NCBI RefSeq assembly: GCF_964204645.1 | Contig: NC_134034.1 | Span: forward strand, 9,545,414-9,609,413 | Length of the DNA: 64,000 bases | Direction: 5' to 3' | From: Tubulanus polymorphus | Lineage: Eukaryota; Nemertea; Palaeonemertea; Tubulaniformes; Tubulanidae | Shown here: positions 1-11,339 of the stretch, piece after piece | Position numbering within the stretch: position 1 is the stretch's first letter | How the letters are laid out: every line of letters begins with the position of its first letter | The notes under the pieces: generated by a model | Told to the model about the DNA's origin: nothing | Seen by the model: only the letters and a program-made list of their open reading frames with translations | Databases searched by the model: none | Program-made: the position numbers and the translations under genes

Positions 1-103
1 GCGCTGGTAAAGAAAGTTTAAATATAATACGTAAATATGTAGAGAACCTGAGTAAAACAGGGAGGTTGATAGCCAATACCTGTTTCAGCCGTGTCGGACA
101 CAG

Positions 104-655
104 CGGAACTGGATCCAGAGTCAAATTAAACCCACATAACTGGGGAACTGGATCCAGAATCAAATTAAACCCACACAACATTGAATTTGGATCTAGAGTC
201 AAATTAAACCCACATAACTGGGGAACTGGATCCAGAGTCAAATTAAACCCACACAACATTGAATTTGGATCCAGAGTCAAATTGAACCCACATAACTGGG
301 GAACTGGATCCAGAATCAAATTAAACCCACACAACATTGAATTTGGATCTAGAGTCAAATTAAACCCACCTAACTGGGGAACTGGATCCAGAGTCAAATT
401 GAACCCACATAACTGGGGAACTGGATCCAGAGTCAAATTAAACCCACACAACATTGAATTAGGATCCAGAGTCAAATTGGGGAACTGGGTTCAGAGTAAA
501 ATTAAACCGACACAACTGTGGAATTCGACCTAGAGTCAAATTAAACCCACACAACTGTGGAACTGGATCCAGAGTCAAATTAAACCCATACAACTGTGGA
601 ACTGGATGGGGTCAAATTAAATCGACATAAATTTCGTGACGTGGAACTGGATCCT
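104..655. repeat. 39-bp satellite array, copy 1
   Basis: About 14 units of 39 bp run head to tail here. Two unit types alternate: one carries AACTGGGGAACTGGATCC, the other CAACATTGAATTTGGATC, and both share CAGAGTCAAATTAAACCCAC. Because 39 is a multiple of three, the array stays open in one frame and gives a false 13-residue repeat protein over 66-533. The same unit recurs near 29.6, 39.2, 44.5 and 54.3 kb. Confidence 0.93.
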
Positions 656-712
656 GCATTCGCCAGTTGAACTGCGTGAGTCCAGGAACCAGATCGCTAT
701 AGCGATACTGAT

Positions 713-798
713 GTAAACAGGAGTTCCCTCGCGTTCCGGTGTAAACAGGAGTTCCCTCGCGTTCCGGTGTAAACAGGAGTTCCCTCGCGTGCCGGTGT
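713..798. repeat. 28-bp tandem triplicate
   Basis: Three nearly identical 28-bp units share the core AACAGGAGTTCCCTCGCG. The third differs by one base in the GTTCCGGT segment. It sits just after the 39-bp satellite and has no visible coding role. Confidence 0.85.
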
Positions 799-1084
799 AA
801 ACAGGAAACTACTTGTGTACGGATTGACTCGCGTGCGATGTTCATAACAACAGCATTTAATTAATCGGCGACCAAAAACCGAAATGTGACGTCAATGCAA
901 TCGTTATTTGCGGACTGGCTTGTGAACTTTTCAACCGGCCGCGTAGAATACTACAACTCTCTATTTCAGTGAGAACGGTTGAGAGCTCTTGATTTGCTCA
1001 CGGTGGGATAAACGACCGCGTACGTGGTGGGTTTGTGCGAATGTCAACAACAAGCTTCATTCGTGTTTTTGTTCTGAAAATCCA

Positions 1085-1240
1085 TAAAACATTAGTGAAA
1101 TTGATCGTAAATCGGGACTCGAACCCACACGGCGTTTTATGGCGATGCCTGCGGTAAATCGCACATTTTCCGATGGAATCGCGAGAGCACACACAGCGTG
1201 AAATATGCAACCATGCGATTTTGTCACGTGATGACGCCAT
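1085..1240 (-). mobile_element. Possible SINE fragment with box B (minus strand)
   Basis: On the minus strand, 1114-1126 reads GGGTTCGAGTCCC, a perfect Pol III box B. It is identical over 13 bases to the box B of the plus-strand SINE at 1387-1399. No convincing box A or cloverleaf is visible upstream, so it is not called a tRNA. It is most likely a degenerate tRNA-derived SINE in opposite orientation to its neighbour. Confidence 0.4.
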
Positions 1241-1345
1241 TTTGTCAAGCGCAATACGTGATTTACTATAGTTACAACATGATTCCCGTTTTTAAATGAG
1301 TTTCATGACTGAAGATCCCGTTGAGAGATCAACTACAGAATGTTC

Positions 1346-1535
1346 GGCCGGCCTAGCTCAGTGGGATAAGAAGCTGGGTGACAAACGGGTTCGAGTCCCA
1401 CTGGCTGCTTGCAGTGTGCGGGCAACACTGCCAAGGCCGTCCCGTCGCGAGGTGAATGAACAATCCAATATAGGGTTAATCTTTGGAAACCACGATCCGA
1501 ATGACGTGAAGCAAACAAACAAAGCAGCACAATCA
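1346..1535 (+). mobile_element. tRNA-derived SINE
   Basis: The head is tRNA-like: box A TAGCTCAGTGG lies at 1354-1364 and box B GGGTTCGAGTCCC at 1387-1399. The spacing between them is shorter than in a functional tRNA. A tRNA-unrelated body follows, then a 3' end with short AAAC repeats near 1514. Internal promoters plus a short A-rich repeat tail are the standard anatomy of a tRNA-derived SINE. The family is not identified, and the 94-residue reading frame across it is accidental. Confidence 0.7.
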
Positions 1536-1844
1536 ATCGAATCATCCGAATATCTCATTCACTGCAGCGATACTGGCTGACAATTCATCGGTCAATCAGT
1601 AACTGTTACACCGTTTAACTGTTGACACCTTCAGCTAACCGAACGGGAAAACATGGCGAAATGACACCGTTGCAAATACCCATGTTTACAGCCCCACTGT
1701 ATGACGAGGGCCTTGAATAATGCATCCACGGTATATGTTATTCAGTAGTTGCATGAATATTACTGCAGTGGTACAAAAAAAAACGTTTAGAGAAAAGGGG
1801 AAAAATGAATATAGCTGCAAAGCAGCGATAACAGGTTGTTGCTT

Positions 1845-2165
1845 TGTTCGGTGAGGAGCGCTCTACTATCACGAGGGTAGATCTCATTTCTGGTCTCCCT
1901 ATGCGATGAGGAGCGCTCTACTATCGCTATCTTCACCCTCTGACTGCATTGAGGATTCCCGGGGAACATGGATCTCAGTGATGGTCGCTCTACGTGATGA
2001 GGACAGCTCTACTATCACGATCTTCACCCGACCCGAATTGAGAGTTCCCGGGGAACATGGATCTCAGCGATGGTCGCTCTACGCGTGGTGAGGAGAGCTC
2101 TACTATCGCGATCTTCACCAGACCGAATTGAGGGTCCCCGAGGACCGCATAGCAGGTGAGTGCCT
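1845..2165. repeat. 91-bp tandem repeat, about 3.5 copies
   Basis: The marker CTCTACTATC recurs at 1916, 2007 and 2098, which is an exact 91-bp period; a partial copy begins near 1861. Each unit also carries CCCGGGGAACATGGATCTCA and ATCTTCACC. Units differ by point changes only. No gene is seen here. Confidence 0.85.
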
Positions 2166-2310
2166 CTTCCAGTGGACCTGGCTCGGCTTCTATCGCACTA
2201 TCTTCACCTCCTACCGATGTTCTATAGAGAGTATGGGGCGCGTAAATCATAATACCATCCGAAATCTGGGTTCGTGTAAACATTTCGTCAAGTATCAGCG
2301 AGAATATTAG

Positions 2311-3159
2311 AGAGGAGAGAGCCTCGTCAGTAAATTGACACGCGAGTTATGTGAGTCAATGGCTAACGCGCAGCTCTATATCACCGTAGACACTTTATCA
2401 GTGTCCCACGGCACTCTTCAATCTGCTGGTTGTCGCTCTGTAGAAAATAATCTGAGTACTCTTACCAAGCAGTAGAGTTTGTATAGCGCATAATGTATTC
2501 GCTAATTTAGAATCTATGTATAATTAATTACAGTCCGCTCCTAAGTGACAAATTTTCATATTTCAAAATACAATCTCAATTTATTTGCCTTTATAAGAAT
2601 CTGAAACCGTACAGGTCATTTTTCTCGCAATATCGATGAAGTTTTAATATGTTGATAGATCAATCGATTTCATTAACGTTTCTGTCAAGAGCTCTTCGTC
2701 AAAAACTGAGCAAGCTTAGTGATGCATTTACTAATAACTACCTTCTCAATCCCGATAACTTCAACGATTCAGGAAAATTATGATTAGTTACTGGAACGAC
2801 AACGGAACGAGGCGCTGTTAAATAATGATGATTCATTTACCATTTTAAATAACAACAATTGTACAGAAGTAATAAATATATAAAAATTCAAGATGGAGGG
2901 ACGCGTGAAGAAACCAGTTAAGGTTTATAAGATTTCCATGCCACCCATGTTAAAATAATAATGCTGTTAACCTCATCGTACTCTGACATGACCGACTAAG
3001 ACTTTTGACTAACTAGCATGAATACGATATCACTTTTCCTGACTTCGTTATCTATTTCCCTATCCTTAACTCGAATTTCGCTTACCTCAAACCGATATTG
3101 CCGGTCCCCAATCGAGTTAGGCGACGCTTACTGTAAGCAACAAAATCTGGCGAATCGTT
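2311..3159. other. Unannotated AT-rich stretch
   Basis: There is no exon with plausible splice sites and no recognised repeat family. Reading frames are short and show no family resemblance. Confidence 0.5.
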
Positions 3160-3380
3160 GAGGTGGTGAAAGGAATGAGTATATCGAATAGGATCCCTGT
3201 GGGCACGGTTTTATAAACTGGTATTACCTTAAACCTAGGGGCTAATTCAATTCATTATCAATTGAGTTAGCTCCCGGATTAAAAGCAATACTAGTCTGTA
3301 AAACCGACACTTGCGGTTTGTTAGTTATGAACTTGTATACGTTTGTTAAAATAAAACATATTCTATTCTATTCTGTTAGT
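3160..3380 (+). mobile_element. Possible LINE 3' end with terminal hairpin
   Basis: An imperfect inverted repeat at 3237-3276 (GGGGCTAATTCAATT against AATTGAGTTAGCTCCC) is followed by an A/T-rich tail ending in ATTCT repeats near 3360-3377. A 3' stem-loop plus a simple-sequence tail is typical of some non-LTR retrotransposon 3' ends. No reverse-transcriptase sequence is visible, so the call rests on architecture alone. Confidence 0.35.
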
Positions 3381-3689
3381 AGTTCCTGGTCTGCGAAAGG
3401 AAAGGATTTTATCCACCTTTCTGAAAGGTTAATTCGAATAGATTTTTACTAATTAATGAACCGGGATTTTCGCCCGTCGGAGTCGATGAGTCCCTTGATA
3501 TTACACGAACAGTCCCGCGGGTCTCGTCAGAAACTACTCACGCGCAAAAGAAAACAAACTTAGATGTCGAATTTTCTTTACGCCATTAGGCAAAATTCCC
3601 CGAGCGATCGGTTTTAACGATCTCAAAAATGTCAAATGTCGTAAATTTAACTCGATTCGGTATATCTATTTTTTGGAAAGTTACGTAAC

Positions 3690-3842
3690 AACAGCGCGTT
3701 TTGGGTGGGCCAGGGTTCGTGTATGCCCGGTAGGTCTGACGGTTCGTGAGTCACCCAAAAATCAGGGCTAACCCACCGGGCTGTACTTCTTTTATATGGA
3801 GCAATAAACTAAAACTGAAAACTGCAACTGAAACTTCAGCAA
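3690..3842 (+). mobile_element. Possible retroelement 3' end with AAACTG tail
   Basis: A relatively GC-rich segment with complementary pieces (CCCGGTAGG and CCCACCGGG regions) leads into GCAATAAACTAAAACTG and further CTGAAA-type repeats. AATAAA followed by a short repeat tail suggests the end of a non-LTR element inserted on the plus strand. No coding part is visible. Confidence 0.4.
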
Positions 3843-6800
3843 AACTAAATGACATTTATTGTTTGGTTTGCTCATTTAGTTGACAGACCAATAATTCGGC
3901 AGTTTCTTGTTGGTCTTGAATTCCCATCTAACACTAGTTGTTGTGACTAACAGTCTAACATTAGTCAACAGCGAGAAATGTATAAATTTGACATTTCTAA
4001 TGTAAGGGACAGACAGTGTGGAGTTCTTACTAGATGGAAATTCTACCAGCCGGGCGATACTGCACGAGTCGAAATTAATGCGTATATATCTCATGAACGA
4101 AAGCTTGACGAGTTGTTACTTGCAGTTCTGATCGGAGTATTTATTCTACGGTAAACACTGAAGTGAGTTTAGTGTTTTGTTAAGCTTCACCCCAGTCTCG
4201 CGTACCCCACGAACTCACGTATTTAAACACAGTTCTTGTATTTCTGTTATATTTTTTCACTGTCTCTCTTTTGCTTTATAGCAGATTCATCTTTGACATA
4301 TCTGATGGCGTACTACATTTATTCCAGGGATCAATCAAGTTGTTCTATTCTCTTATTTTCTGTTCTACCCCAGAGTTTTTTCACCCTAAACCTAGGCTTC
4401 TTACCCCCAGAGACTCGATTTATGATGATCCATTCACTATCAATCTCACTTAAAGTCATCATCGAAAAAGCCGTCCATTACTCTCCACTACTTTTCACAT
4501 GCAATTTGATGTATTTCCAATCGATTTAAGTGACTAAAGTTTGCAACGATAAGTTTAATTCAAGTAAGAAACGACTGTAACAACTTATTGCGTGGCTAGC
4601 ATCCAGCGACATCTATGAGTAGAGGTTAACAGTCCGGGTAATTTGAATATTCAAATTTTGCTCCAGGGTGTTGGGTGCATAATGATGACTGCAATAGAGC
4701 CCCTAGAAACCCCCTACATGTCCAAATATTCGAGATTCCGACTACCGTAGCCCGTTTCGTCGGTCATCACGATGAAATGACTTTTTTCTGAGAAATTTTC
4801 GCTGTTCTTTTAAAAGGTATAATGAAAGAATCAAAAAGTTCAAATTTAGAAAAATTGAAATTTTATTGAAAATGCAAGATTCATTTTTAATTCTTTGTGT
4901 TCTTATTAAACACCATGGACTCGACACCCTTTCATGGAAAATGAAGCAACCCAAACTTTTTTCCCCATTCCACAAAGACAGGTTTTATATGAATAACTGT
5001 AGGGGGACCTCTCATGATTTATAACTAGAATTCTATTCATGATGTATTGCGTATCAATAAAATCATGAATCTCTACTTTCAAAAATGAGCACCTCCATTG
5101 ATTCTCTTCTAAAAAAATCAGATTACTTTTCAGGTAAGATAATCATGCTAGTGAAGTGATCTTCTGTTCCCGTCCTATCCCCTTAAAACGCACTTTAAAG
5201 AGCAAAATGATAGCTATTGGATCCACGCATAACCGAAAACTAGTTCTCCCTATGAACACAGTTGGCGCTTCGATTTCGGAAACGGTCCTCGACTGACGTC
5301 AGAAAATTCGAAGTAATAATCCAGAAAAAGAGGTTTCGAGCACGTAAGCTCCGGAGTCACTTGAGTCAATAGGACCAGGCACAATATTGTATTTTTTCCT
5401 ACAAACGGTGGAACCTCGTTACAACGAACTACATTATGACAATGAATAGAATATGTTAGAATACAATGCGTTTAATTCATTTAAAATTGCGTAAACCTTG
5501 AACAAACATCTGATATGAACTAACGATACATGGATCCCTAATAAAGGATCAACTACACCAAAACTCATGACGTCATCTCGGCGCAGACGGATTATTCATA
5601 TTCTGTAGACTCCTTCCTCTCTCTGTCTCACTCTCGAGTAGATTTTACTGAAAAATAAAAGTTGTGACAACAGATAAGAAAAAACAGTTGATTTTACAAC
5701 CTTCGTCGATGCAGCTGTCAATTTTACGGGTCAAAATGTCATATTTTGTGGATGCATAGAAGGATTTGATGCCCCGAATTGACTCAGATTGCATCTCGGA
5801 GCCGTCAAAATTCAAAATTTCCTATGACTAAGGTACCCTTCCACAGGAGGGATCATTCATTGAGTACTCGAAAGGGGTCTGCGATCTATTGCGGGTTTCG
5901 TTGGTGCAGTTGAGAGTTGTTAGAAATGTGAGCGATATATATTTATTTACCCAGCTGTTTCCCGATACAATTCTATTGACTACAAACAGATTTCCTCGCG
6001 GAATACGAACATTTCCTTAGTAACAAAACATGAAAATATAACCCTCATTTCGCGCTCATTCTCCAACCCGAGTACACCGGCTGAACCAGTTCTCAAAACC
6101 GAAACGAAGTTTACATGCACAACTTATGCCATCGTCCTAGTAAAACCTGAAGAAACTATACATACATAAATCCTATTAAGACACCGTCATCTTGACGAGT
6201 AATTCGATTCATTGATGATGCGTATATTTCATATAAACTGCTCTGCTGCGTTTCAAATCAGTTTGAAATCCTGTAACATTTTTTCAATAAAATGTTGAAT
6301 ATATAGGTAAGTTTCGCACCAGACTTAGATTCTGTGAATCTGTGTGAATTGAAAGGTAGACTGCTCCATAGAATTGGAGCAGCGCAGAGGCAAAAGCTCT
6401 TTTACGAAATTGTATCGAAAGGTTCACCGGAGACTGTTATAGATCAGTGTTGATGATGTCATTAAGAGTATTCATTAATGGAGCAAGCATGGTATTTATT
6501 TATCTTCTTGTTTTCAAGATATTCATTATCTGATGATGTCACATTTGGGTTTGGGTATGAGCTGCCATTTCTGATACGTGAAAGTTAGCTGAAAGCGACT
6601 GTTGTGTGGTATTTACATGTATCTTTCTAATAGCTTTCTAATTGTTTCTTCTGTAGCACCTGCTCACAACTGCACCAGCTGCAACAGATACGTTCATTCC
6701 CCGAGGCCCATCTATTCTAAAACAGTCCGATCTATGTTGGCATCAATCCGTCGGACACCGCAACGCCTTCAGACCGGGCCTCCACCATTTTGATACTTTT

Positions 6801-6960
6801 ATTACCACATTCTTCCAAGACTTCGCGTGAGATATTTCTAATTGAAAATGAACTACGTACACCGGGTATTAGACATTTTATCAGCACACTTTAAAAAACC
6901 GATCATCCACACTTCACATATGCTCACAGGGCTTCACCTGAATTTTCAATCAAAAACACC
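3843..6960. other. Gene-free intergenic stretch
   Basis: I see no exon of a recognisable family. Several frames of 60-97 codons exist but none has a domain, a coherent composition or a matching splice site. At 6377-6450 a short plus frame (LHRIGAAQRQKLFYEIVSKG) has a natural-looking composition but no identification. This is the 3' side of the minus-strand bHLH gene, so its second exon and 3' UTR may lie here unrecognised. Confidence 0.5.
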
Positions 6961-6964
6961 AGCT

Positions 6965-7075
6965 GGACCCAGTTCCACAGTCGTGAGTTAGAGTTAACTC
7001 TGAGTTAAAGTTAGTTCATTTTCAATGAGTTAACTCAGAGTTAAATCTTAACTCACAACTGTGGAACTGGACCCA
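6965..7075. mobile_element. MITE-like inverted repeat (GTTAACTC family)
   Basis: The ends are inverted: GGACCCAGTTCCACAGTCG at the left and ACTGTGGAACTGGACCC at the right. The interior is also symmetric (GAGTTAACTCTGAGTTAAAG against AACTCAGAGTTAAATC). The whole is a hairpin-forming element of about 110 bp. Related copies are at 13.18, 13.39, 13.48 and 62.01 kb. It lies inside the presumed first intron of the bHLH gene, 39 bp beyond the exon end, and the in-frame extension of that exon runs into it. Confidence 0.75.
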
Positions 7076-7113
7076 CGGTTTAAAGATGAGGTTAAGATAT
7101 ATACCATACGTAC

Positions 7114-7740
7114 CATGATTCTATTTTTAGCCTCGCTTAGACAGAACGTGCAAATAACACGAGACGACGCCACCGCGGTCTGCTGCCGCTCCGTGGTCAC
7201 GTGACGCTTGCGACACGGCTGATCGACGCGACCTTGACACGACAGCACCGCCGTCAAGTGAGAGATGTAACTAGCGGCCAGGCGTAAAGTTTCGATTTTA
7301 GAAAGTTTTCGATCTGCCGGTTCGGTCGGTATCAGCGAGCGTAAGCACGAAAACGCCCCGTTGACGTTTTGAGTTCGGTCGCGTTCTTTAGCGTTCAACG
7401 AATTTCTGATCGGTGGCGGTCGAAGAAAATCCGTCGACGAATTTGAGGGTGAATTTATATCATGATTTTCACCGTTCGATAGTCGTTCCTCGGAGGTTCG
7501 ATTCTCCGATTCACGCTGACGACACGATTTAAACCGTTTGGGGGCGCTGGTAAACGGAAAGCCGCCATGTTGTTCGACATGACTTAGTCTGCAATCTGAT
7601 TGGTTGTTGATGCGGTGACAGATGAGCGTTCGCGTTTCTGATTGGTCGACGACTGGATGACGTCGCGTGTCGTGAGGATTTCCGCCTATGTACTGGCTAT
7701 GATGCCCATACATTCTATTATCACAGTGATAACACGACAA
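7114..7740 (-). CDS. Paraxis/scleraxis-type bHLH transcription factor, exon 1
   Basis: This is the first coding exon (209 codons) of a class II bHLH factor close to TCF15/paraxis and SCX/scleraxis, nuclear regulators of mesoderm, muscle or tendon-type differentiation in vertebrates that bind E-boxes with E-protein partners. The basic region is about residues 112-127 ([12 protein letters not shown], with the DNA-contacting Glu at 119). The loop is IPTEPADRK at 137-145 and helix 2 runs 146-166 ([17 protein letters not shown]). The family tail motif ICTFCLS is at 196-202. The reading frame runs on to 7048, but a good donor ATG|GTACGT lies at 7114/7113 soon after ICTFCLS. The vertebrate relatives also split after this motif, so I end the exon there at phase 0. 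The start is the first Met of the frame. Exon 2, a short tail in relatives, was not found. Paraxis versus scleraxis cannot be decided: the duplication may be vertebrate-specific. Confidence 0.9.
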
Positions 7741-9115
7741 TCTTAAAGATTGCGAATCGATTTCTTGAAACGAAAAATCTGGTTGTTTTTTGCTTTAATC
7801 CTATCATCAATCCATCGACTCTGACAGTTGCCTAACGATCGCACCTGACGCTGAAAAATAAAACGTTACAAATATTAAATTTCGCTGACCCGTGTGAAAT
7901 TTCGATGTTCTTCCACTTCACGACCACCATTCCCTAAAGATGGTATGCCCCCTAGATCCCGTATTTGATGACGTCATAGGAGGAATTTAGGTGACGACTA
8001 TCTTTTATCGAAGTCTAATATAGATAAACTATCGCAGTTAAAAGTTTAAGATTCAAATACTCGAAATTATTTTGAGTAGTTGTAAAGTATGTTTAAGTTG
8101 GTTGATACTTGACTCTTATATTATAGAGTTTATATATTTATGAAAATGAGCCAATTTTGAATGAGAGTTTTTCTTTAACTCGCAACACCGGTAGATACCA
8201 GTCGTGGTTGGAACCGGGTCCACTTTCACAAAAGGATTAATTCGAATTATTTATGTATCTAGCAAGTTGAATTATGAAAGCTAAAGTTTTTCATGAAATT
8301 CAGCCCACGGACTGCTGTTCCGTGCCCGCTAGGTTCGTAAATCGTGGCTTTTGAATTCAAAATGGTTACCTCTTAAAAAACGAAGGTTTTTTCGTCGAAA
8401 ATCGATGTTGTTGTGTGTTGTCAGTAGTCCCGAATCCTATACCAACTCTGAATGAAGTAAATTGAAACAATGTTGCCGCGGCCCTTCTGCGCTGAATCTG
8501 GTATCCATGTACAATGTTGTTTCAGCGGACCTCTAAACAGTAGCCTGAACACATAGAAACATAACCGGCAGATGTTACGCACGCCTCCCCCGTTCAACAG
8601 TTACTAACCATCGATCCATCGTCAAATTCCTCCGATCCACCACAACATATTGAAAATGTGCACCCATTATTGATACAAGCCCGTAGTAGCTAGGAATTTG
8701 AACGGGCAGCGGGTTCCTTCATCGTAAAGGGACAACATACGTCGCTCTCCTCCAACTCTTCATCTTTCTTTTATTATTGGACACTCAAATGAGATCATCA
8801 ATTTCAAGTCCCTCCATTACATCGGCGCCTATCAAACAAGAGCAAAGCTTTAAACTTGAACCAAAAACTCATAATATATAATAATTGCCCATGGGTCAAG
8901 AAGTTTACCACAGCCTTTCGAGTTATGAGATGCTTGACAAAGTTCATATTTTTTGAGATAATGATAATGGGATGCAATTTTTAGGGTACGGATAGATTCG
9001 ATCCCGATTAGAGAAATGACACGAATCGCGAAGTCAAGCCAGAGCCACGATACGACGTCAGCAACGTTACCGACAATTCCGTCAATTAGACCTAGACCGA
9101 TTCCATAAAGCCTCG
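7741..9115. other. Upstream of the bHLH gene; no gene seen
   Basis: This is the 5' side of the minus-strand bHLH exon and should hold its promoter and 5' UTR. I cannot place a convincing TATA box or initiator. The remainder is AT-rich with no recognised repeat or exon. Confidence 0.4.
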
Positions 9116-9475
9116 GACACAACAGTCGACAGCGATTTTATGATTTGATCGCCGACAGACCCGACACACTGGCTGATTTCGTCGGCCGACGAACTCGGCG
9201 GAGGTCGCCATTTTGCTATCACGTAAATTGTCGAAGAGCCGTGATTGGCTGGTTAAGTATTTGGCTCGAGGCGAATGATCGCCGTATCCGGACATATTGG
9301 TCGATTCCGTCGCCGGCGACACAATCCACCAACATGTTGGATTCGGGCAATTTCGTCGGCCGAATCGCCGAAGGGATTGCCCGGAGACACAAGGCTATTT
9401 TACAGGCAATCGCCCAGTGCGTCCTCGGTTTTAGGCGATATCGCTCCCAGGCAGCCGCAGCCTCAGGCTACTAAG
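9116..9475. mobile_element. CpG-rich element with a 46-bp palindrome
   Basis: At 9292-9337 two 23-base arms abut without a spacer: the first begins ACATATTGGTCGATTCC and the second ends AATCCACCAACATGT; about 19 of 23 positions pair. Further copies of the TTTCGTCGGCCGA motif occur at 9177 and 9351. The composition is much richer in CG than the flanks. It looks like a palindromic non-autonomous element. Short frames on both strands across it (76-116 codons) are by-products of its symmetry. Confidence 0.5.
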
Positions 9476-9479
9476 AGGG

Positions 9480-10415
9480 TCAATTCAATTCAATATTCAA
9501 TATTCAATAAAATCTTTATTAATTGCGTAAAGTACAAGCTTTGTAGGATGAAACAAGTTAATAAAGATGCAACACGACAATACAATGTAATTTACAAAAC
9601 GCGACATAACATAACATTAACATAGCAACACACACAAAAAAGAGACCGGTAGCCCGTTATTTACACGTACAAGATGCAATACATAACAAAGGCACAGACG
9701 GTATGGCGCACGATTAATGAAACTGAGAAGAAAATACTATATTGATTCTATTTACAGTTGAGAGGATTATTAGCATATGATATTAAACCGTTAGATTAAA
9801 TGGAAACAAATAGTATGACATTAAATGAAAGTAGTGTGAGGAATAGTTACATTGATCGAATCTATAAGTTTATAAGCATCTCCCGTAAATTTTGCTTCGT
9901 TGATAAGTTTTTGGTTAAATTCTGCGTTATTGCTATTAAATATTTCAGATAGTTCTTGGTCATTTTTAATTACATAATTGTTTCTTTTATCCGAGTATTT
10001 GGTACAGTGAAATAAAAAGATATGTATGTACATTTTGAGATAGAACGCCAGCTGTAAAATCTATGAAAGATTGTCATACAAGTATTATAATTACTTTGAC
10101 GAAATAAATAATAATAATAATAATAATGATAAAAAGTATGTTTCTTCATCAAGTACATTACAGTCTTTACAAATTGGTTTGTCTCGTTCTAACCCAAGAT
10201 GTCGCCCTTTTTCCACCATAAGACTATGGGATGACATTCTAAGTTTGCATAAACTTGATCGGTTTTTATAATCTCTGATGACTGTTAAGTAGTTCTCAAG
10301 TTTAAAATTACCTTTTAATCCCCTATAATATTTATATCGACTATGTTTATCATCGTTAATTTGAGGTTTCCAAAAATTTACAAAACGATTTTGTAGTGCT
10401 GACTTAAGCTGGTTT
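9480..10415 (-). pseudogene. Degenerate LINE 3' end (minus strand)
   Basis: Read on the minus strand from about 10415, an open stretch encodes the C-terminal end of a non-LTR retrotransposon ORF2. It includes LRMSSHSLMVEKGRHLGLER followed by a C-x2-C knuckle (CKDC) and an acidic EETYF segment. After about 10130 the frame is broken. A further piece at 10033-9821 (HCTKYSDKRNN and onward) continues the domain in another frame. The 3' end is AT-rich with ATTCAAT repeats near 9480-9505. The SSHxLMxEKGRHL core is shared with the plus-strand remnant at 50.2 kb, so the two are copies of one LINE family. Both are 5' truncated and inactive. Confidence 0.8.
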
Positions 10416-10999
10416 ATGCCCCCCCCCCAGATTTTCCCAGATATGAGTTCATCATACAGCTCCAGTATTTAGTAACAGCCAATAGAATATCTACAAAGAT
10501 CGGGAACTCAAATTAATATTTCTGTTTATACAATATAGATTTAGAATACACGTTTGGCAAGGAAAATGTGTTACTAAACAGTCTATGGACGGGACTCCAT
10601 AGGTGCGCGTCGCTCTGATTGGTTGTTGCGATGCATAGGGAACCCCGTTAATGAGGAATCTCCGTCAAAACGTCATAAATGTAGGTCATCGGATGTGTAT
10701 GCCATAAAACCGAGGATCGGAAAAATCGGCCGTCAAAAATACCGTTTGCCCTCATACAAATCGGCACTACTATTGGTATAAAAAAAAACGTACCACCAAA
10801 AAAAACGGACGCACTCGCTCAGTGTCGGCATAGGTAAACCAAAAATACACATATACTTTTACGATTGCAATTGCCCTTTCTGAAAGTTCCACCAGGGGTC
10901 TAGTCTGAATACCAGTCGTCGTTACGGTTCCCTACAACCTCGTTGTTTGTGGCACGACGGCTAGGTTAGACTTGTGGTACACCAGCCAGTTACAGTAGC

Positions 11000-11112
11000 A
11001 AATAAGATAAACTTATTACTAATTACATCGATAGACTGCAGTGCAGTGTATAGCTAAGTCCATCATCGATTAATACACCACACTATGGTGTAGATGCAGT
11101 GAAAGGGGAAAT
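11000..11112 (+). mobile_element. TTAA-type MITE, 3' half
   Basis: The segment carries the paired ACACCACACTATGGTGTAGATGC block and ends GTGAAAGGGG, as in the full copies at 37.8 and 45.4 kb. The 5' half is absent and the terminal TTAA is lost. Confidence 0.55.
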
Positions 11113-11159
11113 ATACATGAAACATCTAACTAAAATTAAATGTCCCGGAACATTTCTGT

Positions 11160-11322
11160 CAGGCGGAATGGGTTAATGGTGGCCATTTTTGGTTGAAGTA
11201 GATTCGTTAACTGTCTCAAGGTCGGGTGACCTATCACCAATTGTTGGGCAACTATGGCGTCTCCATAGGGTTCTTAATAATGCCGTGGATAGATACAAAC
11301 AAACAAACAAACAAACAAACGG
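11160..11322 (+). mobile_element. SINE-like fragment with AAAC tail
   Basis: The segment ends in six AAAC units (11296-11321) after GTGGATAGATAC. Its body has TTGTTGGGCAACTATGGCG, loosely like the GGGCAACACTGCCAAGGCCG of the SINE at 1.35 kb. No box A/B head is visible, so this would be a 5'-truncated copy. The relationship is tentative. Confidence 0.4.
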
Positions 11323-11339
11323 CGTATTAATTTTCAACA

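Noticed and set aside
66-533. 155-codon frame with a 13-residue repeat
   Set aside because: It is the translation of the 39-bp satellite, which is open because 39 is divisible by three. Similar false frames occur at 29.6, 39.2, 44.5 and 54.4 kb.
1346-1412. Functional tRNA gene
   Set aside because: Boxes A and B are too close and the arms do not pair into a cloverleaf; the body and tail are SINE-like.
7048-7113. Read-through C-terminus of the bHLH frame
   Set aside because: It follows a strong GTACGT donor and runs into a MITE, so it is probably intronic.
9092-9625. Frames of 76-116 codons on both strands
   Set aside because: They overlap a palindromic element and mirror each other's composition; no domain.
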